Assembly: GCF_900059565.1 (NCBI RefSeq)
Contig: NZ_FIZW01000002.1
Coordinates: 496,001-560,000, forward strand
Direction of reading: 5' to 3'
DNA: 64,000 nucleotides
Origin: Murdochiella massiliensis
GTDB taxonomy: Bacteria; Bacillota; Clostridia; Tissierellales; Peptoniphilaceae
Below, one piece after another: positions 16,253 to 25,731 of this stretch; position 1 is the first letter of the stretch; each line of letters begins with the position of its first letter. The notes below the pieces were generated by a model. It did not search any database. It saw nothing but the letters and a program-made list of their open reading frames with translations, and was not told the origin of the DNA. A program made the position numbers and the translations under genes.

Positions 16253-17491
16253 ATGGAACCAGTGGTCGAAAAACTAAAGCGTTATGCGGCGTTGGATACC
16301 CAATCGGATGCGAACTCGGAAAGTTGTCCCAGCACGGAAGGACAATGGGTGTTGGCGCGGATGCTGAAACAGGAAATGGAAGACATGGGGCTCACAGAGG
16401 TCACACTGGACGAGAACGGATATCTCTTCGGCACCTTGCCGTCCACATTGCCGGCGGAACGGGAGAACAGCGTGCCGACGATCGGCTTTCTTTCCCACAT
16501 GGACACCGCGCCGGATTTCCGCGGCGGTGCAAAGAATACGCGCATCGTAAAAGCGGATGGCAACCCAATCCCGCTTGGGAATGGCCGTACACTGACAAAA
16601 GAGATCTGTCCGCTTCTGCCTTCGCTGGCGGGAGAAGAACTACTCGTTACGGACGGCTCCACCCTTCTTGGTGCGGATGATAAGGCGGGTATTGCCGAAA
16701 TTCTTTGTGCCATGGAATATCTTCTTGCCCATCCGGAAATTCCGCATGGCAAAATTCGCATCGGATTTACCCCGGATGAAGAAATTGGTCGAGGCCCGCA
16801 TCACTTTGATGTCCAAGCCTTCGGGGCGGATGTCGCCTATACCATGGACGGCGGTGTGCTCGGCGAATTCAGTGCGGAAACCTTCAATGCGGCCTCCGCA
16901 AAGATTGTGATTGACGGCGAAAGTATCCATCCCGGGTCGGCAAAAGACATCATGATCAATGCGTTGCTGGTGGCGATGGAATTGAATGCCATGCTGCCTG
17001 CCCACATGCGTCCGGAACACACAGAGGGTCGCGACGGATTTTTCATGCTGGAGGCACTGAATGGCAATTTGGCTCATGCGGAAATGGAATACATTATTCG
17101 TGATCATGATAAAACGAAGTTTGAAGAGAAAAAAGAACTGTTGCGTCAAATCGTTTCTTATTTGAACGAGCGTTACGGCGAACGCATTGTGTTAACGATC
17201 GAAGATTCCTATTACAATATGCGCGAAGTGATTGATGCGCATCCGGAACTGGTCGATATTGCCCTTGCTTCTATGGACGCCTTGGACATTCCGGCAAAAG
17301 TGGAGGTGACCCGCGGCGGAACCGACGGCGCGCAACTGTCGTTTATGGGGCTGCCTACACCCAATCTCTTCGTCGGCGGTATGAATTTCCATGGTCCGTA
17401 TGAGTTTGCCGTCGTCGGATGGATGGAAAAAGCGGTCAAGCTCATCATTGAGATCGTAAGACGCTTTGCCGAGGAAGATGACCGTCAGTAG
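16253..17491 (+). CDS. pepT: Peptidase T (tripeptide aminopeptidase)
   Basis: The 412-residue M20B peptidase releases the N-terminal residue of tripeptides in the cytoplasm. Two-zinc ligands and catalytic residues are visible: H82 and D84 in SHMDT, ADDKAGIAEI (D142), the Glu pair in TPDEEIGRG (176-177), D199 in TMDGG and the late His in GGMNFHGPYEF. Length is normal for PepT. I chose ATG 16253, preceded by AGAGGAG, rather than the ATG 33 bases upstream, which lies in the repeat region. A terminator follows at 17511. Confidence 0.95.
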   Translation: MEPVVEKLKRYAALDTQSDANSESCPSTEGQWVLARMLKQEMEDMGLTEVTLDENGYLFGTLPSTLPAERENSVPTIGFLSHMDTAPDFRGGAKNTRIVKADGNPIPLGNGRTLTKEICPLLPSLAGEELLVTDGSTLLGADDKAGIAEILCAMEYLLAHPEIPHGKIRIGFTPDEEIGRGPHHFDVQAFGADVAYTMDGGVLGEFSAETFNAASAKIVIDGESIHPGSAKDIMINALLVAMELNAMLPAHMRPEHTEGRDGFFMLEALNGNLAHAEMEYIIRDHDKTKFEEKKELLRQIVSYLNERYGERIVLTIEDSYYNMREVIDAHPELVDIALASMDALDIPAKVEVTRGGTDGAQLSFMGLPTPNLFVGGMNFHGPYEFAVVGWMEKAVKLIIEIVRRFAEEDDRQ

Positions 17492-17510
17492 AAACGCTCA
17501 TGTAAAAAAT

Positions 17511-17546
17511 GATCCTCCTCCATGTCCTCATGGAGGAGGATTTTTA
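17511..17546. terminator. Bidirectional terminator between pepT and the gltX operon
   Basis: GATCCTCCTCCATG pairs with CATGGAGGAGGAT around a TCCT loop, with T-runs on both strands. Confidence 0.85.
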
Positions 17547-17576
17547 TTGTGAGCAGACCACGAATTCGCCGTACCG

Positions 17577-18683
17577 TCAGGCCTGTTCTTCTTCCTGCAT
17601 AAATGACAATATGGAAAAGAGTACGATTGCCGCCTGAACGCCTTCAGTAACCAGATGATTGACGAAGAACAGAGCATTAAGCTGGTCGGCATCAACGCCC
17701 TGTTCGCGATAGGCTAAATCAGCCAACTGCTGCACTTCGCGATACTGCTCCTCGCTTATCTCCCGTTTTGTGCTTTCATCGTCTATTCGTGCCAGCAAAA
17801 AGAGACTAAACGCATCCGGGTCGGAAAGAGCATCCGGTTGCGAAGCAAGAAGATCCCGCAAGAATAACAGACGACGACCATGCGCACTATCCGCCGATAC
17901 CGGTAACAACCGCGTGAGGGCCTCTTCCATGGCGGAAAGCGGAAACTTCTGTTCATAAAGACAAGCTAAAAGCAGCGCAGGAAACAGCGTTTCCGCAAAA
18001 AAGTCGGGTGTCCGGCCGATTTGTTGTAGCGCTTTTGCCAGCGGATCGGCGACAATATGCAGTTCATGGGCAGAGGAAATGTTGGAAAAGTCAAGGCTCG
18101 AAAAGCTGCGCTGCAGCAATTCCAGCCCCTGGATCACATGATAAAAGTTTACCTTTCCGCGACTGTCCTCGGCGTCCATATGTGCACAGCCATAGGTATG
18201 ACGACGCGTATACGGTAACAAGGCGGACGATAGAAAATAGCGGGAAAAGCGCAGCGGACGTGAACCCATGCCACGATGCGCTGAGGCCAACGCACTCAGC
18301 ATTTCCTTCGAAAGAGGAGGCGTCAGGTGCCCATCCCCCGCCACCGTTGATACTCGCGCACCGTCAATCAGCACAAGATCCCAGGCGTCGCCGAGAACGT
18401 GAAATTTTTTCGTTTCCGACAAATAGCTTCGCACCACACTACGACTTTCGCGCACGGAAAGCGAAAACACCAATCCGTCCTTTTCGAGGCTGTGACGAAA
18501 CGATAGTACGGAAAGATCACGGAGCAACTTAAATAAGCCGATGAGTACCAAATAATAGGCATCCGGCGTCGTGCAAGCTTCACCACGAGCATGAATCGCC
18601 AGACGGATGTGCACCGGATCATGAAATGGGATCGTAAACGGGCGCTCCTCCACCAGAGGATCCGCCGTCAGCAACGCACTCAT
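17577..18683 (-). CDS. Unknown protein, last gene of the gltX-cysS-rlmB operon
   Basis: The 368-residue protein has no motif I recognise. It appears soluble, rich in Leu/Ala/Ser helices, with an Arg/His-rich middle (LPYTRRHTYGCAHMDAEDSRG) and an acidic end (SFMQEEEQA). The ATG overlaps the rlmB stop by four bases, so it is translationally coupled to rlmB. In many Bacillota the same place holds mini-ribonuclease III or the YacP-type nuclease; this protein resembles neither by eye. A link to rRNA or translation is inference from position only. Confidence 0.6.
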   Translation of the reverse strand: MSALLTADPLVEERPFTIPFHDPVHIRLAIHARGEACTTPDAYYLVLIGLFKLLRDLSVLSFRHSLEKDGLVFSLSVRESRSVVRSYLSETKKFHVLGDAWDLVLIDGARVSTVAGDGHLTPPLSKEMLSALASAHRGMGSRPLRFSRYFLSSALLPYTRRHTYGCAHMDAEDSRGKVNFYHVIQGLELLQRSFSSLDFSNISSAHELHIVADPLAKALQQIGRTPDFFAETLFPALLLACLYEQKFPLSAMEEALTRLLPVSADSAHGRRLLFLRDLLASQPDALSDPDAFSLFLLARIDDESTKREISEEQYREVQQLADLAYREQGVDADQLNALFFVNHLVTEGVQAAIVLFSILSFMQEEEQA

Positions 18684-19438
18684 GCCCGCTCACCCTGCGA
18701 ACTGTCCTGCGCACGACCGCGCAGCACTTCCGCCATGAGCACCGTTGCTGCACAGGAAGCGTTCAAACTGTCCATGGGGCCGACCATTGGAATGGATACC
18801 AGCACATCGCATTTTTTGCGCGTCAATTCGCTGAGCCCCTTTCCTTCGTTGCCGATCACCAAACACACGCCGCCGGAAAAATCGGTTTGCCATATTGTCT
18901 GCTTGGCTTCCGCCGCCGCACCGTATACCCAAAGGTTCGCCTTTTTGAGTTCCTCAATGGTTTGATTCACGTTATTGATCTTGGCAATCTTCACATAGTT
19001 GGTCGCACCGGAAGCGACTTTCTGCACGATGGACGTCACCGTCGCCGCACGGCGCTTCGGCAAAAGCACCCCGTCCGCTCCGAAACAGGCGGCACTGCGG
19101 ATGATGGCGCCCACATTATGCGGATCGGTCAGTTCATCCAGCAGGATTACAAAGGGCGCATGGCCCGCATCCTTAGCCGACTGTAAAATCTCCTCCACAT
19201 CCGCATAAGCAAAATCTGTTGCCAGAAGCGCAACCCCCTGGTGATTGCCGCCTTCCGTCATGCGATCCAGTTTGTTCTGATCCACTTCAATAACCGGAAG
19301 TTTGGCGTCCTTGGCCATGGCAATGATGCGATGTACAACGCCCTGCAGTTTTCCCTTCTGGACGTACAGCTTTTCAGCCTCATTGCCGCTTTTTAAATGT
19401 TCCAATACCGCATTGCGGCCAAAAATATAATCGCTCAT
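18680..19438 (-). CDS. rlmB: 23S rRNA 2'-O-ribose methyltransferase, RlmB/TrmH family
   Basis: The 252-residue protein is a SPOUT methyltransferase. The N-terminal substrate-binding domain starts FGRNAVLEHLKSG. The catalytic domain has motif 1 DPHNVGAIIRSA, motif 2 LVIGNEGKGL and motif 3 IPMVGPMDSLNASCAA, which form the knotted SAM pocket. It methylates a guanosine of 23S rRNA. It lies seven bases after cysS, matching the common cysS-rlmB order, and has GAGGAA before the ATG. Confidence 0.93.
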   Translation of the reverse strand: MSDYIFGRNAVLEHLKSGNEAEKLYVQKGKLQGVVHRIIAMAKDAKLPVIEVDQNKLDRMTEGGNHQGVALLATDFAYADVEEILQSAKDAGHAPFVILLDELTDPHNVGAIIRSAACFGADGVLLPKRRAATVTSIVQKVASGATNYVKIAKINNVNQTIEELKKANLWVYGAAAEAKQTIWQTDFSGGVCLVIGNEGKGLSELTRKKCDVLVSIPMVGPMDSLNASCAATVLMAEVLRGRAQDSSQGERA

Positions 19439-19445
19439 AGTTCCT

Positions 19446-20864
19446 CTATTCCCTCGTCCATGTCACGCCCGTACGTGTATCCTTCAATAAAATGCCTTTT
19501 GCGGCAAGTTCATCGCGAATCGCATCCGCTCTGGCAAAGTCTTTTGCCTTTCGCGCTTCTTCCCGTTCAGCGATCTTTCGTTCCACCTCTTCGTCCAAGG
19601 CATCATTTGCGCTGTGATCCGCAATGCCGAGCACGTCCAATAGTTCAAGCAACTTCCGGTAGACTCTTTCCACCGTCCCCTTCGCGCTTTTTTCATTCAG
19701 CGTACTGTTCGCCATCCGGACAATCTCGTAAATGGCAGTTAGCGCATCCGCCGTGTTGAGATCATCCGCCAAGGCATTCGTAAAGGCATCTTCTTCTTCA
19801 ATTACCGCTGCGAGGAGCTTTCGCTCCGCTTCTGTCAGCTCTGCTTCCACATTGTGAGCAAGCAGCCGCTCTAAATTGTGTTTCCCGTTCATCAGGCGCT
19901 CATAGCCGTTTTTCGTGGCTTCCATGACTTCACGCGAAAAGTTGATGGGCGAGCGGTAATGTGCCGAAAGCAACCACAGTCGCACCAAAATGAGGTCATA
20001 GGTTTCGGCAATATCCTTAAGCATGAAAAAGTTTCCCTTGGATTTGGACATTTTTTCATGCGCCCCGTCCGCAGCGGATACGGTAATCATCTCATTGTGC
20101 ATCCAATAACGTGCAAAAGGATGATCCGTCAGCGTTTCGGTTTGTGCAATTTCATTTTCATGATGCGGAAATTCCAGATCGCTACCGCCGGCATGAATGT
20201 CGATGGTTTCGCCCAATAACGTCTTGGACATCGTGGAGCACTCGATATGCCAGCCCGGACGTCCCGGTCCCCAGGGGCTGGACCATGCCGGTTCATTGCT
20301 GTCTTTCTGTTTTTTCCACAAAGCAAAATCCAACGGATCCCGCTTGGCTTCATTCACACGAATACGCGCCCCGGCCACAAGGTCCTCAATTTTTTTGCCG
20401 GAAAGTTTACCATAATCTTTGGCTTTGGAAACATCGAAATATACGGCATCCTCGGCATCATAAGCGGCTCCCTTGTCGATGAGCCCCTGCACAAAGGCAA
20501 TGATGGCTTCTATCATCTCCGTAGCACGCGGATGAATGGTTTCTTCCTCGAGTAAATTGAGTTGCTTCGCCTGATCCATAAAGGCGGCGATATATTTGGC
20601 GGTAATGTCCGTAAAAGGCACGCCTTCATCATTTGCCCGATTGATGATCTTGTCGTCGATGTCCGTAAAATTGACCACATAACGGACGTCAAAGCCTTGC
20701 CAGCGCAAAAATCGATGTAAGGTATCAAAAACAACGAGCGGTCGGGCGTTTCCGATATGAATAAAATCATAGACGGTCGGCCCGCAGACATACATGCGCA
20801 CCTTGCCCTTTTCCAGAGGAACGAATTCCTCTTTTCGTCTCGTCAGCGTATTGTAAATTTTCAT
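19446..20864 (-). CDS. cysS: Cysteinyl-tRNA synthetase
   Basis: The 472-residue class I synthetase charges tRNA-Cys. The HIGH region is FIHIGNARP after the zinc-binding Cys of CGPTVYD, the second zinc site includes GWHIECSTM and HHENEIAQ, and the KMSKS motif is KMSKSKGN. Length is usual. The ATG overlaps the gltX stop by four bases and rlmB follows seven bases later, so this is a tight translation operon. Confidence 0.97.
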   Translation of the reverse strand: MKIYNTLTRRKEEFVPLEKGKVRMYVCGPTVYDFIHIGNARPLVVFDTLHRFLRWQGFDVRYVVNFTDIDDKIINRANDEGVPFTDITAKYIAAFMDQAKQLNLLEEETIHPRATEMIEAIIAFVQGLIDKGAAYDAEDAVYFDVSKAKDYGKLSGKKIEDLVAGARIRVNEAKRDPLDFALWKKQKDSNEPAWSSPWGPGRPGWHIECSTMSKTLLGETIDIHAGGSDLEFPHHENEIAQTETLTDHPFARYWMHNEMITVSAADGAHEKMSKSKGNFFMLKDIAETYDLILVRLWLLSAHYRSPINFSREVMEATKNGYERLMNGKHNLERLLAHNVEAELTEAERKLLAAVIEEEDAFTNALADDLNTADALTAIYEIVRMANSTLNEKSAKGTVERVYRKLLELLDVLGIADHSANDALDEEVERKIAEREEARKAKDFARADAIRDELAAKGILLKDTRTGVTWTRE

Positions 20865-22348
20865 GCGTTTTCCTTTCCTGCAAGCGTCCGTTCCAGACGC
20901 GCAAGCACTTCATCACGCCCTAAAATGAGAAGCGTTTGGCCAAAATCCGGTCCGGAGGTGGCGCCAACGACCGCCGCACGAATCGGAAACCACAGGTTTT
21001 TCCCCTTGATTCCGGTCTCGGTTTGGATGGCCTTGACCACGCTGTTCGCAAATTCTTCCGTCATGCTCGATTGCGCGCGCACCTTCTCCGCAAAACGAGT
21101 AACCAGATTCTGCGCCTCCGGAGTCGAAAGAACGGCTTTCGCCTCCTCTTCGTAAACCAAATCCTCCGCCGTCACAAAGAGATGCTTTGTCAGATCCGGA
21201 AATTGCTCGAAATAGTCCACGCGGTTCTGATACAACGCCGCAACCCGACGCAGCTTTTCCGCGTCCGTGTTCTCATCGATAAATCCCGCTTCTTCCAGGA
21301 AAGGCCGCATAGCCTCTACCACCTCTTCCACAGGCATGGCCTTGATGTACTCACTATTCATCCAGTTGAGCTTTTTCACGTCGAAAATGCCACCTGTTGA
21401 TGAAATGCGGTCAAAGTCGAATTCCTGAATGAGTTCCTCACGGGAAAGAATTTCCTCGTTGCCTTTCGGCGACCATCCCAACAGCGCAATGTAATTAATG
21501 AGCGCCTCCGGCAGATACCCCTTTGCAATATACTGTTCGACTGCCGCATCACCGTTTCGTTTGGAGAGTTTCTTGTGGTCTTCCCCAAGCACCGTCGGCA
21601 AATGCACATATGTTGGTTCTTCCCATCCGAAATTCTGATACAACAGAACATGCTTCGGCGTGGAGGAAATCCATTCTTCTCCGCGAACAATGTGCGTCAC
21701 CCCCATCAAATGGTCATCCAATACCACCGCGAAATGATAGGTTGGATAGCCATCGGATTTGATCAGCACCTGATCATCCAATTCATCCGTATTGAAGGTG
21801 ATGTCCCCCTTGATGGCATCATGAAAAGTGATGTCCCGATTGCGCGGAAGTTTCATACGAATGACGTATTCTTCGCCCGCGTCCAGGTGCTTTTGTACTT
21901 CTTCCGGGGAAAGGTCGCGGCAATGTCCGTCGTAGCGCGGTGTTTCCCCTTTTTCCTTCATGGCGTCACGAACCGCATCCAAACGCTCTTTGGAGCAGAA
22001 ACAGTAATAGGCCTGTCCCTGTGCGATCAGTTGCTCCGCATAGCGACGGTACAGTCCCTGATCATGACGATGCGATTGAATATAAGGACCGTGTTCTCCT
22101 TTTTCGGAAATATGGTCACCGTCAAGGAATGGACCTTCGTCATTGTCCAGCCCCGCCCAGCGCAACACCCGCAATAAATTTTCCAACGCATCGGGAACGA
22201 AGCGCGTGCGGTCGGTATCCTCGATACGAAGAATAAAACGGCCGCCGTGATGGCGAGCGTAAAGGTAATTGAACAAAGCGGTGCGAAGCCCTCCGATATG
22301 TAGATAGCCGGTGGGGCTCGGTGCAAATCGTACGTTAATTTGGGACAT
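20861..22348 (-). CDS. gltX: Glutamyl-tRNA synthetase
   Basis: The 495-residue class I synthetase charges tRNA-Glu (and possibly tRNA-Gln in organisms using the transamidation route). FAPSPTGYLHIGGLRTALFN holds the HIGH motif, and KLSKRNGD is the KMSKS equivalent. I chose ATG 22348, which has AGGAGGAAAG upstream and starts directly at the conserved N-terminus; the frame is open 26 codons further but without support. It opens the gltX-cysS-rlmB operon. I saw no T-box in the leader. Confidence 0.96.
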   Translation of the reverse strand: MSQINVRFAPSPTGYLHIGGLRTALFNYLYARHHGGRFILRIEDTDRTRFVPDALENLLRVLRWAGLDNDEGPFLDGDHISEKGEHGPYIQSHRHDQGLYRRYAEQLIAQGQAYYCFCSKERLDAVRDAMKEKGETPRYDGHCRDLSPEEVQKHLDAGEEYVIRMKLPRNRDITFHDAIKGDITFNTDELDDQVLIKSDGYPTYHFAVVLDDHLMGVTHIVRGEEWISSTPKHVLLYQNFGWEEPTYVHLPTVLGEDHKKLSKRNGDAAVEQYIAKGYLPEALINYIALLGWSPKGNEEILSREELIQEFDFDRISSTGGIFDVKKLNWMNSEYIKAMPVEEVVEAMRPFLEEAGFIDENTDAEKLRRVAALYQNRVDYFEQFPDLTKHLFVTAEDLVYEEEAKAVLSTPEAQNLVTRFAEKVRAQSSMTEEFANSVVKAIQTETGIKGKNLWFPIRAAVVGATSGPDFGQTLLILGRDEVLARLERTLAGKENA

Positions 22349-22548
22349 ACTTTCCTCCTGTACTCTCATGGCGGCTATCGCTCGCCCCCGGGGCTTTCCC
22401 CGTTTCCTGTCGATCTTTAGCGTCACATCTCTTATGCCTTCACATTGCCGACAAATCCAATCTCTATTCTAATACGCAAATGTTCATCGCACATCGTGGT
22501 AAGGCGTTTCTTGTCTCCTTCAGGAAACATCACGTAGAAAGGACAATT

Positions 22549-23241
22549 ATGATTGTCGGTATTTTATTGTTCAGTATCGGCGGACTTATGGTCTTGACCC
22601 AACTGCTTGGTGAAAATTTTTTTGCGCTGTTCGGACTCTACTGGCCGATTCTCCTCATCGTTTACGGAATCCTGCGTCTGCTGACCAATAAGCATCAGCG
22701 TAGCTTTCCCCTATTTTTGATCATACTCGGTACACTCCTGCAAGCCTATCATTTGCATCTGTTCCGAGGAAGTATTCTACTCATTCTGATCGGCATCGGC
22801 CTGGTTCTTCTTGGTCTTCGTCTTATTCTCAACCATTTCGCGCAGAAAAAGGCGGTCCACACCGAAAATACCTTCTCGGATGATGACGTCCGAGGAAAAG
22901 CGAGTTTCGGCTATGAAGAACGCGATATGCTTAACGATCGCTTCCTTTTCTCCGATGCACATCGCGTATTTCGTTCGGATTCGTTTTCCGGCGGTGATGT
23001 CGAGGTTGTTTTTTCTTCGGTGACCATCGACCTGAAAAATGTTCTTCCTCTGGACAACAATGTCCGCATCAATGCGAGCGTGCAGTTTGGTGAGCTCGTC
23101 CTGCAAGTTCCCGCCGATTGGCACGTTATTGTTAACGGCAAACATTATTATTCTATGCAGGAACAGAAGGAAAATAGGGAGGCGACATCCACCTTATACG
23201 TCGACAGCGAGGTATTCGCCGGTTCGCTCAAAATTCTGTAA
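22549..23241 (+). CDS. LiaF-like membrane protein
   Basis: The 230-residue protein has four short N-terminal membrane segments (IVGILLFSIGGLMVLTQLL, FALFGLYWPILLIVYGIL, and two more). A C-terminal beta-rich domain follows, with DVEVVFSSVTIDLKNV and FGELVLQVPADWHV, the pattern of LiaF/DUF2154 proteins that restrain envelope-stress two-component systems. No LiaRS genes are nearby. ATG 22549 has GAAAGGA upstream; an earlier in-frame ATG at 22480 lacks one. It is divergent from gltX and convergent with the YbbR gene. Confidence 0.8.
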   Translation: MIVGILLFSIGGLMVLTQLLGENFFALFGLYWPILLIVYGILRLLTNKHQRSFPLFLIILGTLLQAYHLHLFRGSILLILIGIGLVLLGLRLILNHFAQKKAVHTENTFSDDDVRGKASFGYEERDMLNDRFLFSDAHRVFRSDSFSGGDVEVVFSSVTIDLKNVLPLDNNVRINASVQFGELVLQVPADWHVIVNGKHYYSMQEQKENREATSTLYVDSEVFAGSLKIL

Positions 23242-23261
23242 CGATTTGACGCCGTCTCTCC

Positions 23262-24470
23262 TCATTCCACATTCATCAACAGCTGGGCCGGTTTAATTTC
23301 TTTCAGCACAACATCTTTTGGCAAGTTCACCTCTAACGGCAAAGTCTGTAAACCCGTTCCTGCTCCAGTAAGATTGGCGGTAATCACCATATCCGAATCA
23401 TGCAGTGCATCGAGATCATTCTTATAGCCCTCAAGGCGCAAGGTGATCGTCTTCACATCCCCGGCGGGTCGTGCTTTCAGCGATCCGCCATTTTTAGATT
23501 GAATGCGATCAACATTCACGGAAAAAGAGCGCTCTTCCCGCACATCCAGGGTGATCTGTGCTTTATATTCCAGTTTGTCGTTTACCGGGGTGATACCGTC
23601 CGGAAAGCGAAGCGTCACCGGAAAAAGGCCGTCTTTGGTCACTTTTTCCAATGCTAACGGTTGCGTCGGAATGGACGTCAATTTATCAATATCTGCTGTT
23701 TTTCCCATCACCAGCACGGTGTTCGGCGTAACCGCAGATTGGCGTACACGAACCTTCGGTTCCTGACCCTTCGGCGTACCCAATTGCAATTGAACGGGCA
23801 CTTCTTTCTGTTTAGAAATCGTTGCGCTGACATTCACCGATGAAAGAGAGAGTGTGACGCCTTCCACGGCATTGCCGTTTTCATCCACCGGGTGCACCTG
23901 CAAGTTTGCTGACGTATCAGCAGTAAGCCCGTTCAGATTGATAACGACATTCACCTTCGCCACACGCTCCACAGCAGAGCGTGGACCGGTCACTTCAATG
24001 CTCTGCGGCGTAGCGGCAAGGCCGCGCAGCACATAGTTATCGGCAAGTGTTCCGGTTTCTTTGATATTCACCGTCCGACTTTTTGTAATCACTTTCTCGA
24101 CTTGCACCTGGACTCGAGAATTTGCGGTCTCATTGATCACCACATTCGCCGGAACCGAGAAGCGAATCGGCACGGCCTGCGTTCCTTCTTTTAAAGTTCC
24201 CGCATCTATCGAAGCGACCACAAAATTGCGATCAAGACTCCCCAGATCGTTACGCTTTCCTAAAATACGCAGAGAGGTCTGCTCAAACTCCATCTCCGTA
24301 ATTTTCAGTTCTTTTTCCTCCAGGGTATCCTGGTTGATGATACGAATCGGAATGTCCGATAGCGTAGCCGATTGCGTCGGGTTCACCCCCGCCGTAATGT
24401 AACTCCACATGAGAATGCCGATGATGAGCGAGGTCAACTTCCATTGCCAATTGTGTTTAAGCAGTTTCAT
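23262..24470 (-). CDS. cdaR: YbbR-domain protein (CdaR-type regulator of CdaA)
   Basis: The 402-residue protein has one N-terminal membrane anchor (KLTSLIIGILMWSYITAG) followed by about four YbbR repeats, with recurring cores such as RTVNIKETGTLADNYV and the final LPLEVNLPKDVVLKEI. It faces the outside and modulates the diadenylate cyclase CdaA. It overlaps the end of cdaA by 14 bases, the standard cdaA-cdaR arrangement; glmM is not in this operon in the window. Confidence 0.9.
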   Translation of the reverse strand: MKLLKHNWQWKLTSLIIGILMWSYITAGVNPTQSATLSDIPIRIINQDTLEEKELKITEMEFEQTSLRILGKRNDLGSLDRNFVVASIDAGTLKEGTQAVPIRFSVPANVVINETANSRVQVQVEKVITKSRTVNIKETGTLADNYVLRGLAATPQSIEVTGPRSAVERVAKVNVVINLNGLTADTSANLQVHPVDENGNAVEGVTLSLSSVNVSATISKQKEVPVQLQLGTPKGQEPKVRVRQSAVTPNTVLVMGKTADIDKLTSIPTQPLALEKVTKDGLFPVTLRFPDGITPVNDKLEYKAQITLDVREERSFSVNVDRIQSKNGGSLKARPAGDVKTITLRLEGYKNDLDALHDSDMVITANLTGAGTGLQTLPLEVNLPKDVVLKEIKPAQLLMNVE

Positions 24471-25455
24471 CTTGACCTCCTTTCTCCTTTTCTTTATTTG
24501 TCGTCATCGAAGAAATTCGTATTGTCTTCTCCCCTTTTCCGGGCGAAGCGTTCGGCAAATCGGAACCGGTTTCCTCGTTCGTCTCATTTTTTTCCTTCTT
24601 CTCTTCTCTTCTCGCGTTGATAAAGGTAAACAATCGACCGAGTCCGGATGCGCGCTGTGTCGTCGACCCGTTCTCATAAAATGCCGTCAGATTCTCACGC
24701 AGCGTGGACTCATCCACATGACGCGAAATTTGACCGTTGGAACAAAGAGAAATCATGCCCGTTTCCTCAGAAACCACCACAACCAAAGCATCTGAACGTT
24801 CGGAAATACCTAATGCCGCGCGATGACGCGTACCGAGTTCTTTATCCAGATTACGGTTCTGTGTTAACGGTAAAAAAGCGCCCGCTGCCAACACGCGATC
24901 AGCACGAATCACCACTGCGCCATCATGCAGTGGAGTGTTCGGAATGAAAATGTTGATCAGCAATTCCGCCGTAACCAACGCATCCACTTCTGTTCCCGAC
25001 TCGGCAATCTCCTTCAATCCCGTTCCGCCCTCTAAGACGATGAGTGCGCCAATCTTTTGCCGGGAAAGCGAAGTTGCAGCACGGACGATTTCTTCCACGC
25101 GTCCGGCACTTCGCACGCGTTCGCCACCGCTGTTCATCAAATTGCTCAACCACCCTTGAGATCGCCCCAAACGTTCAAAGGCACGGCGAATTTCCGGTTG
25201 AAAAACAACAACGGTCAACAGAAATCCCGCGGTAAGAATATTGGACAGCAGCCAGTTGACGGTATACAATTTCAGGCCGTCACTGATCTGCGCAAAAACC
25301 AGAATGACAATAAACCCTTTAATGAGCTGCTCAGCGCGGGTCTCACGAACCAGCAAGATCAGATAATAGACGATGACGGCAATGACAAGAATGTCTATGA
25401 CGTCGGTAACCGAAAAAGTCACCAGCAATTCGCGAAGATTTCGAAAATAGTTCAT
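24457..25455 (-). CDS. cdaA: Diadenylate cyclase (c-di-AMP synthase)
   Basis: The 332-residue protein has three N-terminal membrane helices and a DisA_N/DAC catalytic domain with both key motifs: DGA at residues 178-180 (TPLHDGAVVI) and RHR at 210-212 (GTRHRAALG). It converts two ATP to c-di-AMP, which controls potassium, osmotic and wall homeostasis. The C-terminal 60 residues are charged (EEKKEKNETNEE) and extend past the usual end. A TAAAAT -10-like element lies about 25 bases upstream of the start. Confidence 0.95.
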   Translation of the reverse strand: MNYFRNLRELLVTFSVTDVIDILVIAVIVYYLILLVRETRAEQLIKGFIVILVFAQISDGLKLYTVNWLLSNILTAGFLLTVVVFQPEIRRAFERLGRSQGWLSNLMNSGGERVRSAGRVEEIVRAATSLSRQKIGALIVLEGGTGLKEIAESGTEVDALVTAELLINIFIPNTPLHDGAVVIRADRVLAAGAFLPLTQNRNLDKELGTRHRAALGISERSDALVVVVSEETGMISLCSNGQISRHVDESTLRENLTAFYENGSTTQRASGLGRLFTFINARREEKKEKNETNEETGSDLPNASPGKGEKTIRISSMTTNKEKEKGGQDETA

Positions 25456-25595
25456 GATACCCCCTCTCTATCGTCTTATTTTAGCACAAGCCCTGCATAC
25501 CGACAGCGCTCATATTGGCTTTTCTCCTCTTTCCTCTTTACCCGCATTCGCTCTTTTCCGAGGCAAATTTGCTCTGTCTCAAGGAAAAAAGGATA

Positions 25596-25633
25596 AGAAA
25601 AAAAGCTGTCACTGTAGGAAATACAGCAACAGC
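25596..25633 (-). terminator. Terminator after the HPr-like gene
   Basis: On the minus strand GCTGTTGCTGTA and TACAGTGACAGC form a stem with one mismatch around TTTCC, followed by a T-rich tract. Confidence 0.7.
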
Positions 25634-25640
25634 CTTCTCC

Positions 25641-25680
25641 TGTTATTTATACGATACACGTGTTATTTATACGATACACG
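25641..25680. repeat. Perfect 20-base tandem duplication
   Basis: TGTTATTTATACGATACACG occurs twice without spacer (25641-25660, 25661-25680) in the 276-base gap between cdaA and the HPr-like gene. Otherwise the gap holds only the terminator at 25596 and the cdaA promoter region. Confidence 0.9.
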
Positions 25681-25731
25681 CTTCTCCATGGTCATGGTTT
25701 ATTCTCTTCGGCAAAAGCATAAGAAAGACCG

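Noticed and set aside
22349..22548. T-box leader before gltX
   Set aside because: No T-box (TGGNACCGCG-like) or specifier hairpin was found in the 200 bases upstream.
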